A DNA stretch of 64,000 bases. Source: Comamonas testosteroni TK102. Lineage in GTDB: Bacteria; Pseudomonadota; Gammaproteobacteria; Burkholderiales; Burkholderiaceae_C. Location of the stretch: the NCBI RefSeq assembly GCF_000739375.1, contig NZ_CP006704.1:3348001-3412000 (forward strand). Reading direction: 5' to 3'. Position 1 is the first letter of the stretch. Every line of letters begins with the position of its first letter. Made by a program: the position numbers and the translations under genes. Positions 46,888 to 57,490 of this stretch are shown in pieces. Below the pieces are notes generated by a model, which worked only from the letters and a program-made list of their open reading frames with translations, was not told where the DNA came from and did no database searches.

Positions 46888-48234
46888 TTAGCTGAAAAGC
46901 CTTCTGGCGAGAAGCGATCCGGCCGACAGCTCTGCGCTGTCGAGCTTGTCGTAGAGCAGCTCCAGGTCATGCTGAATCGGGTCCAGCGCCGAGACCGGCA
47001 GCAGATAGCCATTCTGGTCGCAGAGCACCCCGTCCATGGTCTGGCACAGCTGCTCCGCCACCTGGCGCAGACGCGCAAACGGCTGCTGCCCGCGCGGTAC
47101 CTGGGCCACGTCCAGGCTGAGCAGGAATTCGCGCACGACGGACTGATCCAGATCGTCGCCCATGGCGGCCTGGGGGTCGTAGTTCAGTACCAGCACGGGC
47201 GGCAGGCCCTGGATGGGCGAGGCCAGCACCATGCGCCCCGGCATGGGCGTGATGACAAAGCCCAGGCGCTGCGCATTCTGCTGCACATAACCGGCACTCC
47301 AGGATGCCTGACGCGCCCGCAGCATAAAGCTCAGCTGCGCATCGTGCTCGCTGGCGAACTGATCGAGCTCGCGTGCCCGCGAGACCTCGTTGAGCATATT
47401 GGGCACATCGGCCATGGCGCCCAGCGCATCGGCAAAGCGCTGGACCTTGGTGACGAACTCCGAGAACTCGATCTCGTTGAGCGCACCGGTACGGTTGGCC
47501 AGTTGCACCCCGGCCTGAAAACCTAGATAGCGTTGACCGGTCTGCAGCGGCTCCCACTGTTTGCTCTCCTGGTTTATGCCCTCGATGGCAAACGGCTTGT
47601 TGCCGGCACGGCGGGTGCTGGGCTGGGCCTGCAGAGCCACTTCGCCAGGAACGATCTGAGCCACCGTGACAGGCGCGATCGCATCGATCAGCGCATCCAG
47701 ATGGCCACGGCGCTCCACGGACGAGGCAGGAGGAATCGAAACGGCCAGAGGGGCGTCCGTCAACACGGGCTCCACAGCCTGCTCGGTCACGGCAGCAATG
47801 GCGGCATCCGTGCGCTGAGCGGTCGCCTCTTGCATCGCCCCGGCGTGCCCGGCTTCGGCAAGCTCGGCTTTCTGCTGTGCGGCAGCCAGAGCTTCCTGGC
47901 GCTGTGCTTCTTCATGGGCTTCGCGCGCCACAAGTCGGGCCAGCTCGGCATCGGCTTCGGCAAAGCGCCCCGCGGACTCCGGCATCTGCAGAGGCTCGGT
48001 TCCGGGAATGGCGTTGCCGAAATCGCCCAGCACGGGCTCGTGCTGGTACTTGGTCAGATCCGCGCCATGACCGACAGTGTTCATGCCGGGTTCGAGACGC
48101 TGAGGATCTGTGCTTTCTTCCTCGGGCTCGGCCCGCCTGGGAGCATTGCGACGCGCAGTCCAGGCGTTGTAGGCAACGATCAGCGCCAACAGCACCACAC
48201 CCAGGACGGCCAGACTGATTTGCAAGTTACTCAT
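46888..48234 (-). CDS. zipA: Cell division protein ZipA
   Basis: 448 residues from ATG 48234 (MSNLQISLAVLG). One N-terminal helix (about 4-22) anchors it in the membrane; a long Pro/Ala/Glu-rich linker follows (about 30-240), then the FtsZ-binding domain (about 250-448, e.g. EFSEFVTKVQRFADALG, FMLRARQASWSAGYVQQNAQRLGF). It tethers the FtsZ ring. Longer linker than E. coli. It follows smc by 37 bases, so smc-zipA form an operon, closed by a terminator. Confidence 0.92.
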   Translation of the reverse strand: MSNLQISLAVLGVVLLALIVAYNAWTARRNAPRRAEPEEESTDPQRLEPGMNTVGHGADLTKYQHEPVLGDFGNAIPGTEPLQMPESAGRFAEADAELARLVAREAHEEAQRQEALAAAQQKAELAEAGHAGAMQEATAQRTDAAIAAVTEQAVEPVLTDAPLAVSIPPASSVERRGHLDALIDAIAPVTVAQIVPGEVALQAQPSTRRAGNKPFAIEGINQESKQWEPLQTGQRYLGFQAGVQLANRTGALNEIEFSEFVTKVQRFADALGAMADVPNMLNEVSRARELDQFASEHDAQLSFMLRARQASWSAGYVQQNAQRLGFVITPMPGRMVLASPIQGLPPVLVLNYDPQAAMGDDLDQSVVREFLLSLDVAQVPRGQQPFARLRQVAEQLCQTMDGVLCDQNGYLLPVSALDPIQHDLELLYDKLDSAELSAGSLLARRLFS

Positions 48235-48271
48235 GTGAGAAAACGGTTCTTCAATAGGAGGATGACCGGGC

Positions 48272-51200
48272 TCAGGATAGCTCAGCCATGGAGAGGGCGG
48301 ACTCCATGTCCACCGCAACAATTCGTGAAACGCCCTGCTCCTGCATGGTCACACCGATCAACTGCTCCGCCATTTCCATGGCGATCTTGTTGTGGCTGAT
48401 GAACAGGAACTGGGTGCCCTTGCTCATGCTATGAACCAGCTTGGCATAGCGCTCGGTGTTCGCATCGTCCAGCGGCGCATCCACTTCGTCCAGCAAGCAG
48501 AAGGGCGCAGGGTTGAGCTGGAAGATGGCAAACACCAGCGCAATCGCGGTCAAGGCCTTTTCGCCGCCCGAGAGCAGGTGAATGGTCTGGTTCTTCTTGC
48601 CCGGCGGCTGGGCAATCACCTGCACGCCGGCATCGAGGATTTCGTCGCCGGTAATCACCAGCTTGGCCTGACCGCCGCCGAACAGCTCGGGGAACATGCG
48701 GCCGAAGTGACGATTGACGATATCGAAGGTGCCGGTCAACAGATCCCGCGTCTCGGCGTCGATCTTGCGGATCGCCTCTTCCAGGGTATTCATGGCCTTG
48801 GTCAGATCGTCCATCTGCGCATCGAGGAAGGTCTTGCGTTCGCGTGCCAGGGTCAGCTCGTCGAGCGCGGCCAGATTCACCGCCCCCAGGGCCTGAATTT
48901 CCCGATGCAGACGATCTATCTCGCCCTGCAGACCGTGAAGACGCACATTGCCCTCGGCAATGGATTGCGACACCGCCGCCAGATCGGCATTGGCCTCGGT
49001 CAGCAGATTGCTGTATTGCTCCAGGCCCAGGCGCGCAGCCTGCTCCTTGAGCTGGAATTCGGTGATGCGCTGGCGCAGCGGATCCAGCGCCTTTTCCAGG
49101 CTCTGGCGACGCTCGTCGCTGGCGCGCAGCTTGTTCGTCAGATCCTCATATTCGCTGCGGCGCTCGGCAACGTCCTTTTCGCGCTGCATCTTCAAGTCCA
49201 GCGCATCCTGCAGACCGCCCTGCGCTGCCGCATCCGACAGCCGGGCCAATTCGTCCTGGGCGCGCTGCTGCTCATCGGCCAGCGATCTGGTTTGCTGGCT
49301 GGCGGTTTCGATGGTGCGAGACAGCTCCGCGCGACGCGCGTGCAGCGTGCGCTGCGAGAAGGTCGCCTCCTGGGCCTGACGCTCCAGGCTGCGCAGCTGC
49401 TCGCGCGACTCGTTCAAGCGACGCTCGGCATCCAGCACGCGATCGCCCAGCTGGGCATGGCGCTCCTGGCTGTCGGCCAGCTGCATGTCCAGTTCCTCGA
49501 AGCGCGCCTCGGCAGCCACCTTGCGCTCTTCAATATCGGAGAGCTGGGCTTCGACTTCGGACAGATCCGCCGTGATCTGTGCATTGCGGGCACGCGCCTG
49601 CTCGGCCAGCTGCGACAGGCGCAGGGTTTCGACCTGCAGCTCATGGGCCCGGCTTTGCGACTCACTCGCTTCGCGGCGCGCGGACACCAGGCGCTGCGAG
49701 GCATCGGCATAAGCGCTTTCGGCGCGTACCAGAGCCGAGCGCGACTCATCGGCAATCAGTGACTGGGCACGGACTTCCTTCTCGAGATGCTCGATCTCCT
49801 GCGCCCGTGCCAGCAGACCCGATTGCTCGGAATCCTGGGCATAGAAGGTCACGCTGTGCGCGGTCACCGCATGGCCTGTGGGCACATAAATGGTCTCGCC
49901 GGCCTGCAGATCGGCGCGCTTGGCCAGGGCCTCGTCGAGTGTGGGCGCGGTATAGCAGCCCGTCAGCCAGTCCACCAGCACGGTGCGCAGGCCGACGTCG
50001 CTGATCTTGAGCAGATCGCTGAGACGCGCAAAGCGCGCATCTGCCGGGACACCCGGAGCCTGAGCCTGGCTGAAGAAGGCCAGCCTCGCTGGCGGAGCAT
50101 CCTGCCCGCCCGAGCCCAGAAAACCGCGCACCATGTCAAGGCGACCGACTTCCAGCGCCCCCAGACGTTCGCGCAGCGCGGCTTCCAGCGCGTTTTCCCA
50201 GCCCGATTCGATGGCAATGCGGCTCCACAGCCCCTGCAAGCCGTCCAGCCCATGCTTGGCCAGCCAGGGCTGGAGCTTGCCATCGGTCTTGACCTTTTCC
50301 TGCAAGGCCTTCAGAGCCTCCAGCCGCGCCGACAGATCGGCATGCCGGCTGTTCTCCGCATTCAATGCCTGCTGGCGCGCGCGCCGATCCTCGTCGAGCT
50401 GCGGCACGCTGTCCTGCAGTTCGTTGAGCACGGCATCCGCCATCTCGGCCAGCTCCTGGGCCTCGGCCAGCTGTGCCTGCAAATTGTTCAGACGTGCCTC
50501 GTCCGGCGTCTCCAGCGCATTGCGGTCGGTCCGCAAACGCTCGTAACGGGTTTCGAACTGGCGACGCTGCTCGTCCAGGCTGCGCTGCTCGGCGGCCAGC
50601 ACCTGAATCTGCTGCTGCACCTGCACCACGGAGTTGCGTTGCTCGGCGTCGGCCTTCTGCGCCTTGTGCCAGGCTTCCTCCAGGTCGGGCAGACGGCCAC
50701 TTTGCTCCTCGAGCTGTGCGGCCAGCATCTCGGCCTGCTCCTCGGCATCCATGCCCGCGCCTTCGATGTTCTCGATCTCGCCCTGGGCCTCTTCGCTGCG
50801 GCTGCTCCACAACAGCAGCTGCTCTGCCAGTTGCTGCAGGCGCTGCTGCACGCGCTGGCGGCCTTCGACCACATAGCGAATCTCGGCTTCCAGCTTGCCG
50901 ACCTCGGCCGTGGCTTCATAGAGCTTGCTCTGCGCCTGATTGACCTGATCGCTCGCGTCGTAGTGCGATTGGCGCAGGGTCTCGAGTCCGCTTTCGTTGT
51001 TGCGGATATCGGCCATGCGCTCTTCGAGCTCGTTGACGACCTGGAGGCCTTCGACACGCACACGGTCCTGCTCGGCCTCGGCCTCGGCCCGCTTCATGAA
51101 CCACAGCTGATGCTGCTTGAGCGTGACCTGGGCGTTCAGGCCGTTGTACTTGGCCGCAACTTCGGCCTGCTTTTCCAGCTTGTCCAGATTGGCATTGAGC

Positions 51201-51799
51201 TCGCGCAGAATGTCTTCCACACGGGTGAGGTTCTCGGTCGTGGCCGAGAGGCGGTTTTCCGTCTCACGACGACGCTCCTTGTACTTGGAAACCCCGGCCG
51301 CTTCCTCGAGGAACAGGCGCAGCTCTTCGGGGCGCGACTCGATGATGCGGCTGATCGTGCCCTGGCCGATGATGGCGTAGGCACGCGGCCCCAGACCCGT
51401 GCCCAGAAACACGTCCTGCACGTCGCGGCGACGCACGGGCTGGTTGTTGATGAAGTAGCTGCTATTGCCTTCGCGCGTGAGCACGCGCTTGACGGCGATT
51501 TCGCCGAACTGGCCCCACTGGCCGCCCGCGCGATGGTCGCTGTTGTCGAAGCTCAGCTCCACACTGGCGCGGCTGGACGGCTTGCGATGCGTGGTGCCGT
51601 TGAAGATCACGTCCTGCATGGACTCGCCACGCAACTCGCTGGCCTTGCTCTCGCCCAGCACCCAGCGCACCGCATCCATGATGTTGGACTTGCCGCAACC
51701 GTTGGGTCCCACCACACCGACCATCTGCCCCGGCAGAATGAAATTGGTGGGCTCGGCAAAGGACTTGAAGCCGGAGAGCTTGATGGAATTCAGGCGCAC
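48272..51799 (-). CDS. smc: Chromosome partition protein SMC
   Basis: 1175 residues. N-terminal ATPase half has GVVGPNGCGKSNIMDAV (Walker A, about residues 28-44). Long coiled coils flank a central hinge (about 510-640), and the C-terminal half has the signature LLSGGEKALTAIAL and Walker B CLLDEVDAPLDDAN. It compacts and aligns newly replicated chromosomes with ScpAB. First gene of the smc-zipA unit. Confidence 0.97.
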   Translation of the reverse strand: MRLNSIKLSGFKSFAEPTNFILPGQMVGVVGPNGCGKSNIMDAVRWVLGESKASELRGESMQDVIFNGTTHRKPSSRASVELSFDNSDHRAGGQWGQFGEIAVKRVLTREGNSSYFINNQPVRRRDVQDVFLGTGLGPRAYAIIGQGTISRIIESRPEELRLFLEEAAGVSKYKERRRETENRLSATTENLTRVEDILRELNANLDKLEKQAEVAAKYNGLNAQVTLKQHQLWFMKRAEAEAEQDRVRVEGLQVVNELEERMADIRNNESGLETLRQSHYDASDQVNQAQSKLYEATAEVGKLEAEIRYVVEGRQRVQQRLQQLAEQLLLWSSRSEEAQGEIENIEGAGMDAEEQAEMLAAQLEEQSGRLPDLEEAWHKAQKADAEQRNSVVQVQQQIQVLAAEQRSLDEQRRQFETRYERLRTDRNALETPDEARLNNLQAQLAEAQELAEMADAVLNELQDSVPQLDEDRRARQQALNAENSRHADLSARLEALKALQEKVKTDGKLQPWLAKHGLDGLQGLWSRIAIESGWENALEAALRERLGALEVGRLDMVRGFLGSGGQDAPPARLAFFSQAQAPGVPADARFARLSDLLKISDVGLRTVLVDWLTGCYTAPTLDEALAKRADLQAGETIYVPTGHAVTAHSVTFYAQDSEQSGLLARAQEIEHLEKEVRAQSLIADESRSALVRAESAYADASQRLVSARREASESQSRAHELQVETLRLSQLAEQARARNAQITADLSEVEAQLSDIEERKVAAEARFEELDMQLADSQERHAQLGDRVLDAERRLNESREQLRSLERQAQEATFSQRTLHARRAELSRTIETASQQTRSLADEQQRAQDELARLSDAAAQGGLQDALDLKMQREKDVAERRSEYEDLTNKLRASDERRQSLEKALDPLRQRITEFQLKEQAARLGLEQYSNLLTEANADLAAVSQSIAEGNVRLHGLQGEIDRLHREIQALGAVNLAALDELTLARERKTFLDAQMDDLTKAMNTLEEAIRKIDAETRDLLTGTFDIVNRHFGRMFPELFGGGQAKLVITGDEILDAGVQVIAQPPGKKNQTIHLLSGGEKALTAIALVFAIFQLNPAPFCLLDEVDAPLDDANTERYAKLVHSMSKGTQFLFISHNKIAMEMAEQLIGVTMQEQGVSRIVAVDMESALSMAELS

Positions 51800-52048
51800 A
51801 GTGTCAGTGTCGGTCTAGAAGCTGGCCTGCGAAGGCTTGTGGTGGGGAAGAGAAGCGCCAACAGCAACGGCAGCCATGCAAAGCCTCAAGGCCCTGCCCG
51901 TGCTCGCAACCATTAGCAGAAGGGAATCATAACGCGGCCTGCCCCTTCGTCAGCCAAGATTGCTGCATACACACAAACCATAGCTACCTGCGCTTTCGCG
52001 CTAAGGGCTGGGGGCGGATTTCAACCGCCAAACCCGCCGAGAGCTGCC

Positions 52049-52378
52049 TCAGGCGCGCGGCTGAAAGGCGATCAACCCGGCTCCCAGCAGGCAGACGGCA
52101 ACTCCCGCCATATCCCAGGCGCTGGGTTTGACGCCATCGACCAGCCACAGCCACAAAAGCGCCATGCTGATGTAGATGCCGCCATAGGCGGCGTAGATGC
52201 GGCCCGAGGCCGAGGGATGCAAGGTCAGCAGCCAGACAAACAATGCCAGGCTGGCCGCTGCAGGCAGCAGCAGCCAGACGCTGCCACCCTGCTTGAGCCA
52301 GAGCCAGGGCAGATAGCAGCCCACGATCTCCGCCACGGCGGTCAAGGCAAACAGCAGCAAGGTCTTGATTTCAGGCAA
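52049..52378 (-). CDS. YnfA/UPF0060 family small membrane protein
   Basis: 109 residues with four helices and the family blocks [35 protein letters not shown] and [16 protein letters not shown]. YnfA proteins resemble small multidrug resistance transporters; efflux of cationic compounds has been proposed. It stands alone, between smc and the cyclic-di-GMP gene. Confidence 0.93.
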   Translation of the reverse strand: MPEIKTLLLFALTAVAEIVGCYLPWLWLKQGGSVWLLLPAAASLALFVWLLTLHPSASGRIYAAYGGIYISMALLWLWLVDGVKPSAWDMAGVAVCLLGAGLIAFQPRA

Positions 52379-52428
52379 TTCGTACTCTCACACAGCGAAA
52401 AGCAGGCATTGTAGAGACCGCAACTGCC

Positions 52429-55400
52429 TCAGCGCATGGACACGGGGCTGAGCGCCGGCGTCGCAGAACCCGGCACATTGCCATTCGTGACCAGGCCCTC
52501 GAACTCGCCGACCGGCACGGGTGGGCTCATCAGATAGCCCTGCCATGCATAGCAGCGTATGCCCTCGAGGAAACGGCACTGAGCCTGCGTCTCCACGCCT
52601 TCGGCAATCACATGCAGACCCAGACTCTTGGCCAGGGCCACAATGGTGCGGGCAATGGCCGCATCATTGGGGTCGGTCAGCACGTCACGCACAAAGCTGC
52701 GATCGATCTTGAGCTGATCCAGCGGCAGCCGCTTCAGATAGGACAGCGACGAATAGCCGGTGCCGAAATCGTCCAGCGAGAATCCGATGCCGTAGGACTT
52801 GAGGCGCATCATCTTGGCGATGGTGTCGTCCACATCAGCCACCAGCATGCCCTCCGTCAGCTCCAGCTTGAGCCGGCGCGCATCGGCCCCATGCTCGGCC
52901 AGCGCCTTGAGCACCTGCTCGACAAAGCCGCTCTGGTGAAACTGCTTGGGGCTGACATTGACCGAGAGCACCAGTTGCGCATAGCGGGGATGCTTGGCCC
53001 ATTTCGCCAGCTGCTGACAGGCCGCCCTGAGCACCCAGTCCCCCAGAGGCAGGATGACGCCGGTTTCTTCGGCCAACGGAATGAAGTGGGCGGGCGGAAC
53101 AAAACCTTTTTCAGGGTGCTTCCAGCGCAGCAGACCTTCGGCACCGATCACCTTGCCCATTTCCACCTGGGGTTGATAGAACAGCTCGAACTCGCCGGCC
53201 TGCAGGCCTGCTCGCATGTCCTGCTCCAGCGTACGGCGCTCCTGCAAGGCCGATTGCAGCTGCGGATCAAAGAAGCAGCTGACATTGCGTCCCTGACTCT
53301 TGGCCTGGTACATGGCCATTTCAGCGCGGCGCTGCACTTCCTCACCCGTCAGCTCGGGCTCGCCAAACAGGCTCAGGCCCATGCTGACGGTGATGGAACG
53401 CAGCACTCCGCCGATCTCTATGGGCTCGCGCAAGCGGTTCAGCCATTGATCGGCCTGCTGCTCCAGCCTGGCGGCTGCCGCCACGGAGTCGCCGCCCAGA
53501 TCCTCGATCAGCAGCACAAAATCGTCACCGCCCTGGCGGGCAATCGTGGCCCCCGAAGGCAGCAGACCACGGATGCGCTGACTCATCGACTGCAGCAGCA
53601 GATCGCCCTGATCCAGGCCGTAGGCCTCGTTGAAGGCCTTGAAGTTGTCGATATCCAGCAGTACCACTCCACCGAAATGGGCCTTGCGCTGGGCCATGGC
53701 CAGCGCCTGCTGCAGCCGGTCGGCCAGCAGGCGGCGGTTGGGCAGTCCTGTCAGGGCATCGTAGAAGGCCAGACGACGGACCTCTTGCTCGGCCGCCATG
53801 CGCTGGCTCTGGTCCTGCAGCACCATCAGGCATCCATCGGCCTGCAACACGGCGCTGACCGCCACCGGGCGGCGCAGGCCATCAAGACCTCTGAGCATCA
53901 AGGTCTGTGCAGATACGGTGCACGCCGCAGCCTCGGTGGCAAGCTCGTCCCACGGCGCGTCCTGGCCATCGACGCGCTCGTGTTCGGAGCGGCGAAGCTG
54001 CAAGATGCGGCTGGCCTGTGCCTTGGCGACCTGCCAGCGCTGGATCACGCGCTCGCGCTCTGCGGTGTCGGGGAACATGCGCTCCCACCACTGCTGGGTT
54101 GACACGCTGGGCTTGCCGCCATAGCCGGCCAGACGCAGAAACTCCTCGTTCCAGTACACCAGGCGCCCATCCAGATCCTCCATGACCAGCCCTACCGGCA
54201 ACCTTTGCATGAGACTGCGCAACTGCTGGTGACCCAGCCGCTCCATCTGCTCCAGGCGCTTGCGCCCGCTGATGTCCTGCACCAGCACCTGCAATCGACG
54301 GGACTCATGACGCCCGGTCAGAAACGCGTTGAGCTCCACCCAGATCGGTGCGCCACTCTTGGAGCGCAGACAGAACTCGCCCGCGTTGTGCTGAAACTGC
54401 TGCAGGTCCAGCCCTTCGAGAAGCTGGGCGCACTGGGCCTGGTCTTCAGGCATGACCAGCTCCAGCACGCTGCGCCTGTGAATGTCCTGGGCTTCGTAGC
54501 CCAGCAGCCTGCAGAAATGCTGGTTGACCTTGAGCACGCTGCGCGTGGCGATATCCAGCTCGAGCACGCCCATGGCGGCCTGCTCGCACATGGCATGAAA
54601 GCGCGCGTCGCTCTCCTGGCGTGCCTGCGCACTGAACTTGAGGCGCCGGCTCCAGCTCCAGCGACTTTGCCACCAGCCCGAAACCCAGGCGGCCAGCACC
54701 AGCCCCGCCAGCAGGCCGGCAGCCAGCACCAGCCATGGCAGGTATCGCTCAAGCCGTCTCTGGCTGCTGAGCGCGGGCTTGAACTGCAGCGACCAGATAC
54801 GGTCGTACACCTGTATCTGTCGCTCCAGCGGCTTGATCGCGGCAAACTCCGGATGGGTTTCCGCCTCCGCCCACAAGGAGCCGGTGAACAGGATCTCCGA
54901 GCCGCTGGCAAGCAGCGACAGCGGCAAGGCCGGCCGTTTGTGGTCCATGCCGACCTTGGGCAATGGGTCGGCGGGGCTGAGGTCCACCAGCTTGAAAGCG
55001 ACCTGCGGATAAAGATTGGCCGGAACCAGCCCTCTGGCAAATTCACCGAGCCGGATCCGGGCATCGACCGTTCCAAGCAGCTTCTCGGAGCCGTTGTAGC
55101 CCCCTTCCTGGGTAGCAGCGGGCCATAGCGGCGCACGCAATGCAACGCCCTTGGGGCTATCGGGCAGTTGCAGAAAGCGAAATGGTGCCGACATCGACAT
55201 CTGGCGCGAATTCCATGCCTGCATCAGACCATGAAATGCCGCTGCCGGCTGACGCGCATTGCTTCCCGCCAGAGCCTCGTTGTCGATCATCGGCCAGACA
55301 TAGGAAACCTCGAAGGCCTGGGAATCACGCGCAAGATCGGTGTGCAGTTCCTCGTTCACCGCACGGGTCAGACTCAGTGCCTGCAGCCCGACCAGGCTTT

Positions 55401-55773
55401 CACGGCTGAGCAAGGCATGGGCATGCTGGGAAAACATCTGCTGACCCGCATCCGCATCACTGCCCATTTGCTCGGCCAGCTTGGCAAGCAGCCGGTCATA
55501 GCTGCCCAGGCGCTGCTCCAGGGATCGCGTTGCCATATCGGCACTGAGCTGCAAACGCTGTTGCATGCGCGACTCCTGGCTCTGATGGAGCAGCCAGCTC
55601 CCCAGACAGCCACAGGAAATCCCAAAACCCAATGCCAGCAGCGCCAACCAAGGTTTGCGCACTGTCATCACTGGCTGAGTTGCGAATTGCGGCATGCAAA
55701 AAACACAAGATTCCTGAGTTGCGAAGTGGCTCCGGTCCGCAGTAGCGCCTTGCAGCAAAGGCTGCGACACCAT
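52429..55773 (-). CDS. CHASE-PAS-GGDEF-EAL cyclic-di-GMP protein
   Basis: About 1114 residues; ATGs at 55695 and 55668 are also possible starts and none has a clear SD. Order: a helix near residues 42-65; a periplasmic CHASE-like sensor (AFEVSYVWPMIDNEALAG); a second helix near 345; two PAS domains (ARFHAMCEQAAMGVLELD; LMQRLPVGLVMEDLDGRLVYWNEEF); GGDEF with GGDDF intact and DALTGLPNRR; EAL with EGLLRW in place of EALLRW but with other catalytic residues kept (LSVNVSPKQF, LELTEGM, DDFGTGYSSL, VIAEGVET). Probably both makes and degrades cyclic di-GMP. Confidence 0.9.
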   Translation of the reverse strand: MVSQPLLQGATADRSHFATQESCVFCMPQFATQPVMTVRKPWLALLALGFGISCGCLGSWLLHQSQESRMQQRLQLSADMATRSLEQRLGSYDRLLAKLAEQMGSDADAGQQMFSQHAHALLSRESLVGLQALSLTRAVNEELHTDLARDSQAFEVSYVWPMIDNEALAGSNARQPAAAFHGLMQAWNSRQMSMSAPFRFLQLPDSPKGVALRAPLWPAATQEGGYNGSEKLLGTVDARIRLGEFARGLVPANLYPQVAFKLVDLSPADPLPKVGMDHKRPALPLSLLASGSEILFTGSLWAEAETHPEFAAIKPLERQIQVYDRIWSLQFKPALSSQRRLERYLPWLVLAAGLLAGLVLAAWVSGWWQSRWSWSRRLKFSAQARQESDARFHAMCEQAAMGVLELDIATRSVLKVNQHFCRLLGYEAQDIHRRSVLELVMPEDQAQCAQLLEGLDLQQFQHNAGEFCLRSKSGAPIWVELNAFLTGRHESRRLQVLVQDISGRKRLEQMERLGHQQLRSLMQRLPVGLVMEDLDGRLVYWNEEFLRLAGYGGKPSVSTQQWWERMFPDTAERERVIQRWQVAKAQASRILQLRRSEHERVDGQDAPWDELATEAAACTVSAQTLMLRGLDGLRRPVAVSAVLQADGCLMVLQDQSQRMAAEQEVRRLAFYDALTGLPNRRLLADRLQQALAMAQRKAHFGGVVLLDIDNFKAFNEAYGLDQGDLLLQSMSQRIRGLLPSGATIARQGGDDFVLLIEDLGGDSVAAAARLEQQADQWLNRLREPIEIGGVLRSITVSMGLSLFGEPELTGEEVQRRAEMAMYQAKSQGRNVSCFFDPQLQSALQERRTLEQDMRAGLQAGEFELFYQPQVEMGKVIGAEGLLRWKHPEKGFVPPAHFIPLAEETGVILPLGDWVLRAACQQLAKWAKHPRYAQLVLSVNVSPKQFHQSGFVEQVLKALAEHGADARRLKLELTEGMLVADVDDTIAKMMRLKSYGIGFSLDDFGTGYSSLSYLKRLPLDQLKIDRSFVRDVLTDPNDAAIARTIVALAKSLGLHVIAEGVETQAQCRFLEGIRCYAWQGYLMSPPVPVGEFEGLVTNGNVPGSATPALSPVSMR

Positions 55774-56125
55774 GAGCCAATGGGAGGAGCGACATAGTTT
55801 GTAGGAACAAACCTACAGCCAAAGAACATTCACGCCAAGTGATTACCCTGAAAGGCTTGCCATGATTGCTTCTAGATTTAGATCAAATCATAGGCATAAG
55901 CTTGTATATCCAATACAAAGCGCTGCAAAATCAAGAGCAAGTCACCACCTCGAAATTGACAAATGTCAATATTTGTCGGAGCTTAGTCCTATTCCGGCCT
56001 CATCACAAACCACGACAATTTGTATCTTTTTTGCAACAATCAAGCAGAACCACAGTGCGGAACCCGGTTATTTCCGCCTGCAGGCGAGTGAGTAACAAGG
56101 TTTTTCCACCGGCAACAGAGCAACC
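55774..56125. other. Intergenic stretch, AT-richer
   Basis: 350 bases between two divergent genes. No gene with SD found. AT-rich between about 55850 and 56050, in keeping with promoters on both sides. Confidence 0.4.
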
Positions 56126-56626
56126 ATGTCCCAACGCCCGACCCTGCTGATCATCTACCACTCCCTGACGGGCGGCACGCTCCAGATGGTCGAAGCCGCC
56201 AGTGCCGGCGCCCGCCAGGAAGCATCCGTGCAGGTCCGCCTGCTGCATGCGACCGAGGCCGGCCCGCAAGACCTGTTGCAGGCCCAGGGCTATCTGTTTG
56301 CGACGCCGGAGAATCTGGCGGCCATCAGCGGCCTCATGAAGGATTTTTTCGACCGAAGCTATTACGGCGTGCTCGACCGGGTACAGGGCCGCCCCTATGC
56401 CAGTCTGGTCTGTGCGGGCAGTGACGGTCATAACGCAGCCAGACAGATGGAACGCATTGCCACCGGCTGGCGTCTGAAGGCCGTGGCGGAGCCGCTCATC
56501 ATCTGCACCCATGCCCAGACACCGGAGGCCATACTGGCCCCCAAGCAGATCCCGGCCACCGATCTCCAGCGCTGCGAAGAATTGGGCCAGTCGCTGGCCG
56601 CCGGGCTGGCTTTGGGCATTTTTTAG
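56126..56626 (+). CDS. Flavodoxin-like / NADPH-dependent FMN reductase family protein
   Basis: 166 residues. LLIIYHSLTGGTLQMVEAASAGA gives the flavodoxin phosphate-binding loop, followed by GYLFATPENLAAISGLMKDFFDRSYYG and ASLVCAGSDGHNAARQMERI, the family's FMN-contacting loops. A cytoplasmic electron-transfer or quinone-reductase role is likely. A TetR gene lies downstream in the same orientation, 170 bases on. Confidence 0.85.
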   Translation: MSQRPTLLIIYHSLTGGTLQMVEAASAGARQEASVQVRLLHATEAGPQDLLQAQGYLFATPENLAAISGLMKDFFDRSYYGVLDRVQGRPYASLVCAGSDGHNAARQMERIATGWRLKAVAEPLIICTHAQTPEAILAPKQIPATDLQRCEELGQSLAAGLALGIF

Positions 56627-56796
56627 AAAAGCCAGGGTTTGCCCGCATCATTCCGCGCAGGACAGGCTCCAGACAAAGTCAAGAATGGGGCCTTCGAATC
56701 GGCTTGTATAAATGTGCCATCATTGTGTGCGCATGCTTTTCTGCGATGCGCGCTCCCAAGCAGGCATAGTCTGCGACTTCACCAGCTCTTGCGTCC

Positions 56797-57435
56797 ATGA
56801 TTGAACCAGACACCGCACGTCCCAAGCGCACGCCTCGCGGACCCAGTCCGCAAAAGACCCAGGCCACGCGCCGCTCCATCGTGGCGGCTGCGTTTGCAGA
56901 ATTTCTGGAACATGGCTATGCGCGTGGCACCACGGCTTCGGTGGCACAGCGCGCGGGACTGTCAAAGGTCACGCTGTTTCGCTATTTCGACAGCAAGGAA
57001 GCCCTGTTCGAAGCTGTCATCCAGACACATATCGCCTCGGCCGCCGTGGCCTTGCAGTCCAGCCCCATGCACGAGCATGAATCGGTGGGCGAATATCTGC
57101 TGCGCACCGTGGGCGCCGCTGCGGAGGTCATAGACAGCAGCGGCCGCTCTGCCACGGCCAGACTGGTCGTCGCCGAAGGCCTGGAGTTTCCGCTGCTGGC
57201 GCAGATGTATCGTCGCTATGTCCACGACGCCTTGCTCGAGCATTTCACCCGGCTCGCGCAGCTGGCCGCCAAACGTGGAGAGCTCAAGGCACCGGAGCTG
57301 GTGCAGCACCCGGAATTGCTGCTTGCGCCGCTGTGGCTGGCCATGATGAACAACACCGTCATTCATCCCGAAGTGCCCATGAATGCCGGAACCCTGTTCC
57401 GGCTCCAGGTTACCCTGCTGTTCAAGATACCTTGA
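56797..57435 (+). CDS. TetR family regulator, AcrR-like
   Basis: 212 residues. The HTH is GTTASVAQRAGLSKVTLFRYFDSKEALFEAVI (about residues 47-78), with the usual TetR/AcrR ligand domain behind. It converges with the RND efflux operon; its promoter region has ATTGTGTGCGC (56722-56732), close to the palindrome upstream of the efflux operon, so it may repress that operon. Confidence 0.9.
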   Translation: MIEPDTARPKRTPRGPSPQKTQATRRSIVAAAFAEFLEHGYARGTTASVAQRAGLSKVTLFRYFDSKEALFEAVIQTHIASAAVALQSSPMHEHESVGEYLLRTVGAAAEVIDSSGRSATARLVVAEGLEFPLLAQMYRRYVHDALLEHFTRLAQLAAKRGELKAPELVQHPELLLAPLWLAMMNNTVIHPEVPMNAGTLFRLQVTLLFKIP

Positions 57436-57490
57436 GTGTTGGCGCGCCAGAATTTCAATGAAATCCGGCCCAATCGCTTACTGGTAGAGC

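Noticed and set aside
49787..51916. 709-codon plus-strand frame across smc
   Set aside because: Shadow of smc; rich in Leu, His and Gln because it mirrors coiled-coil codons.
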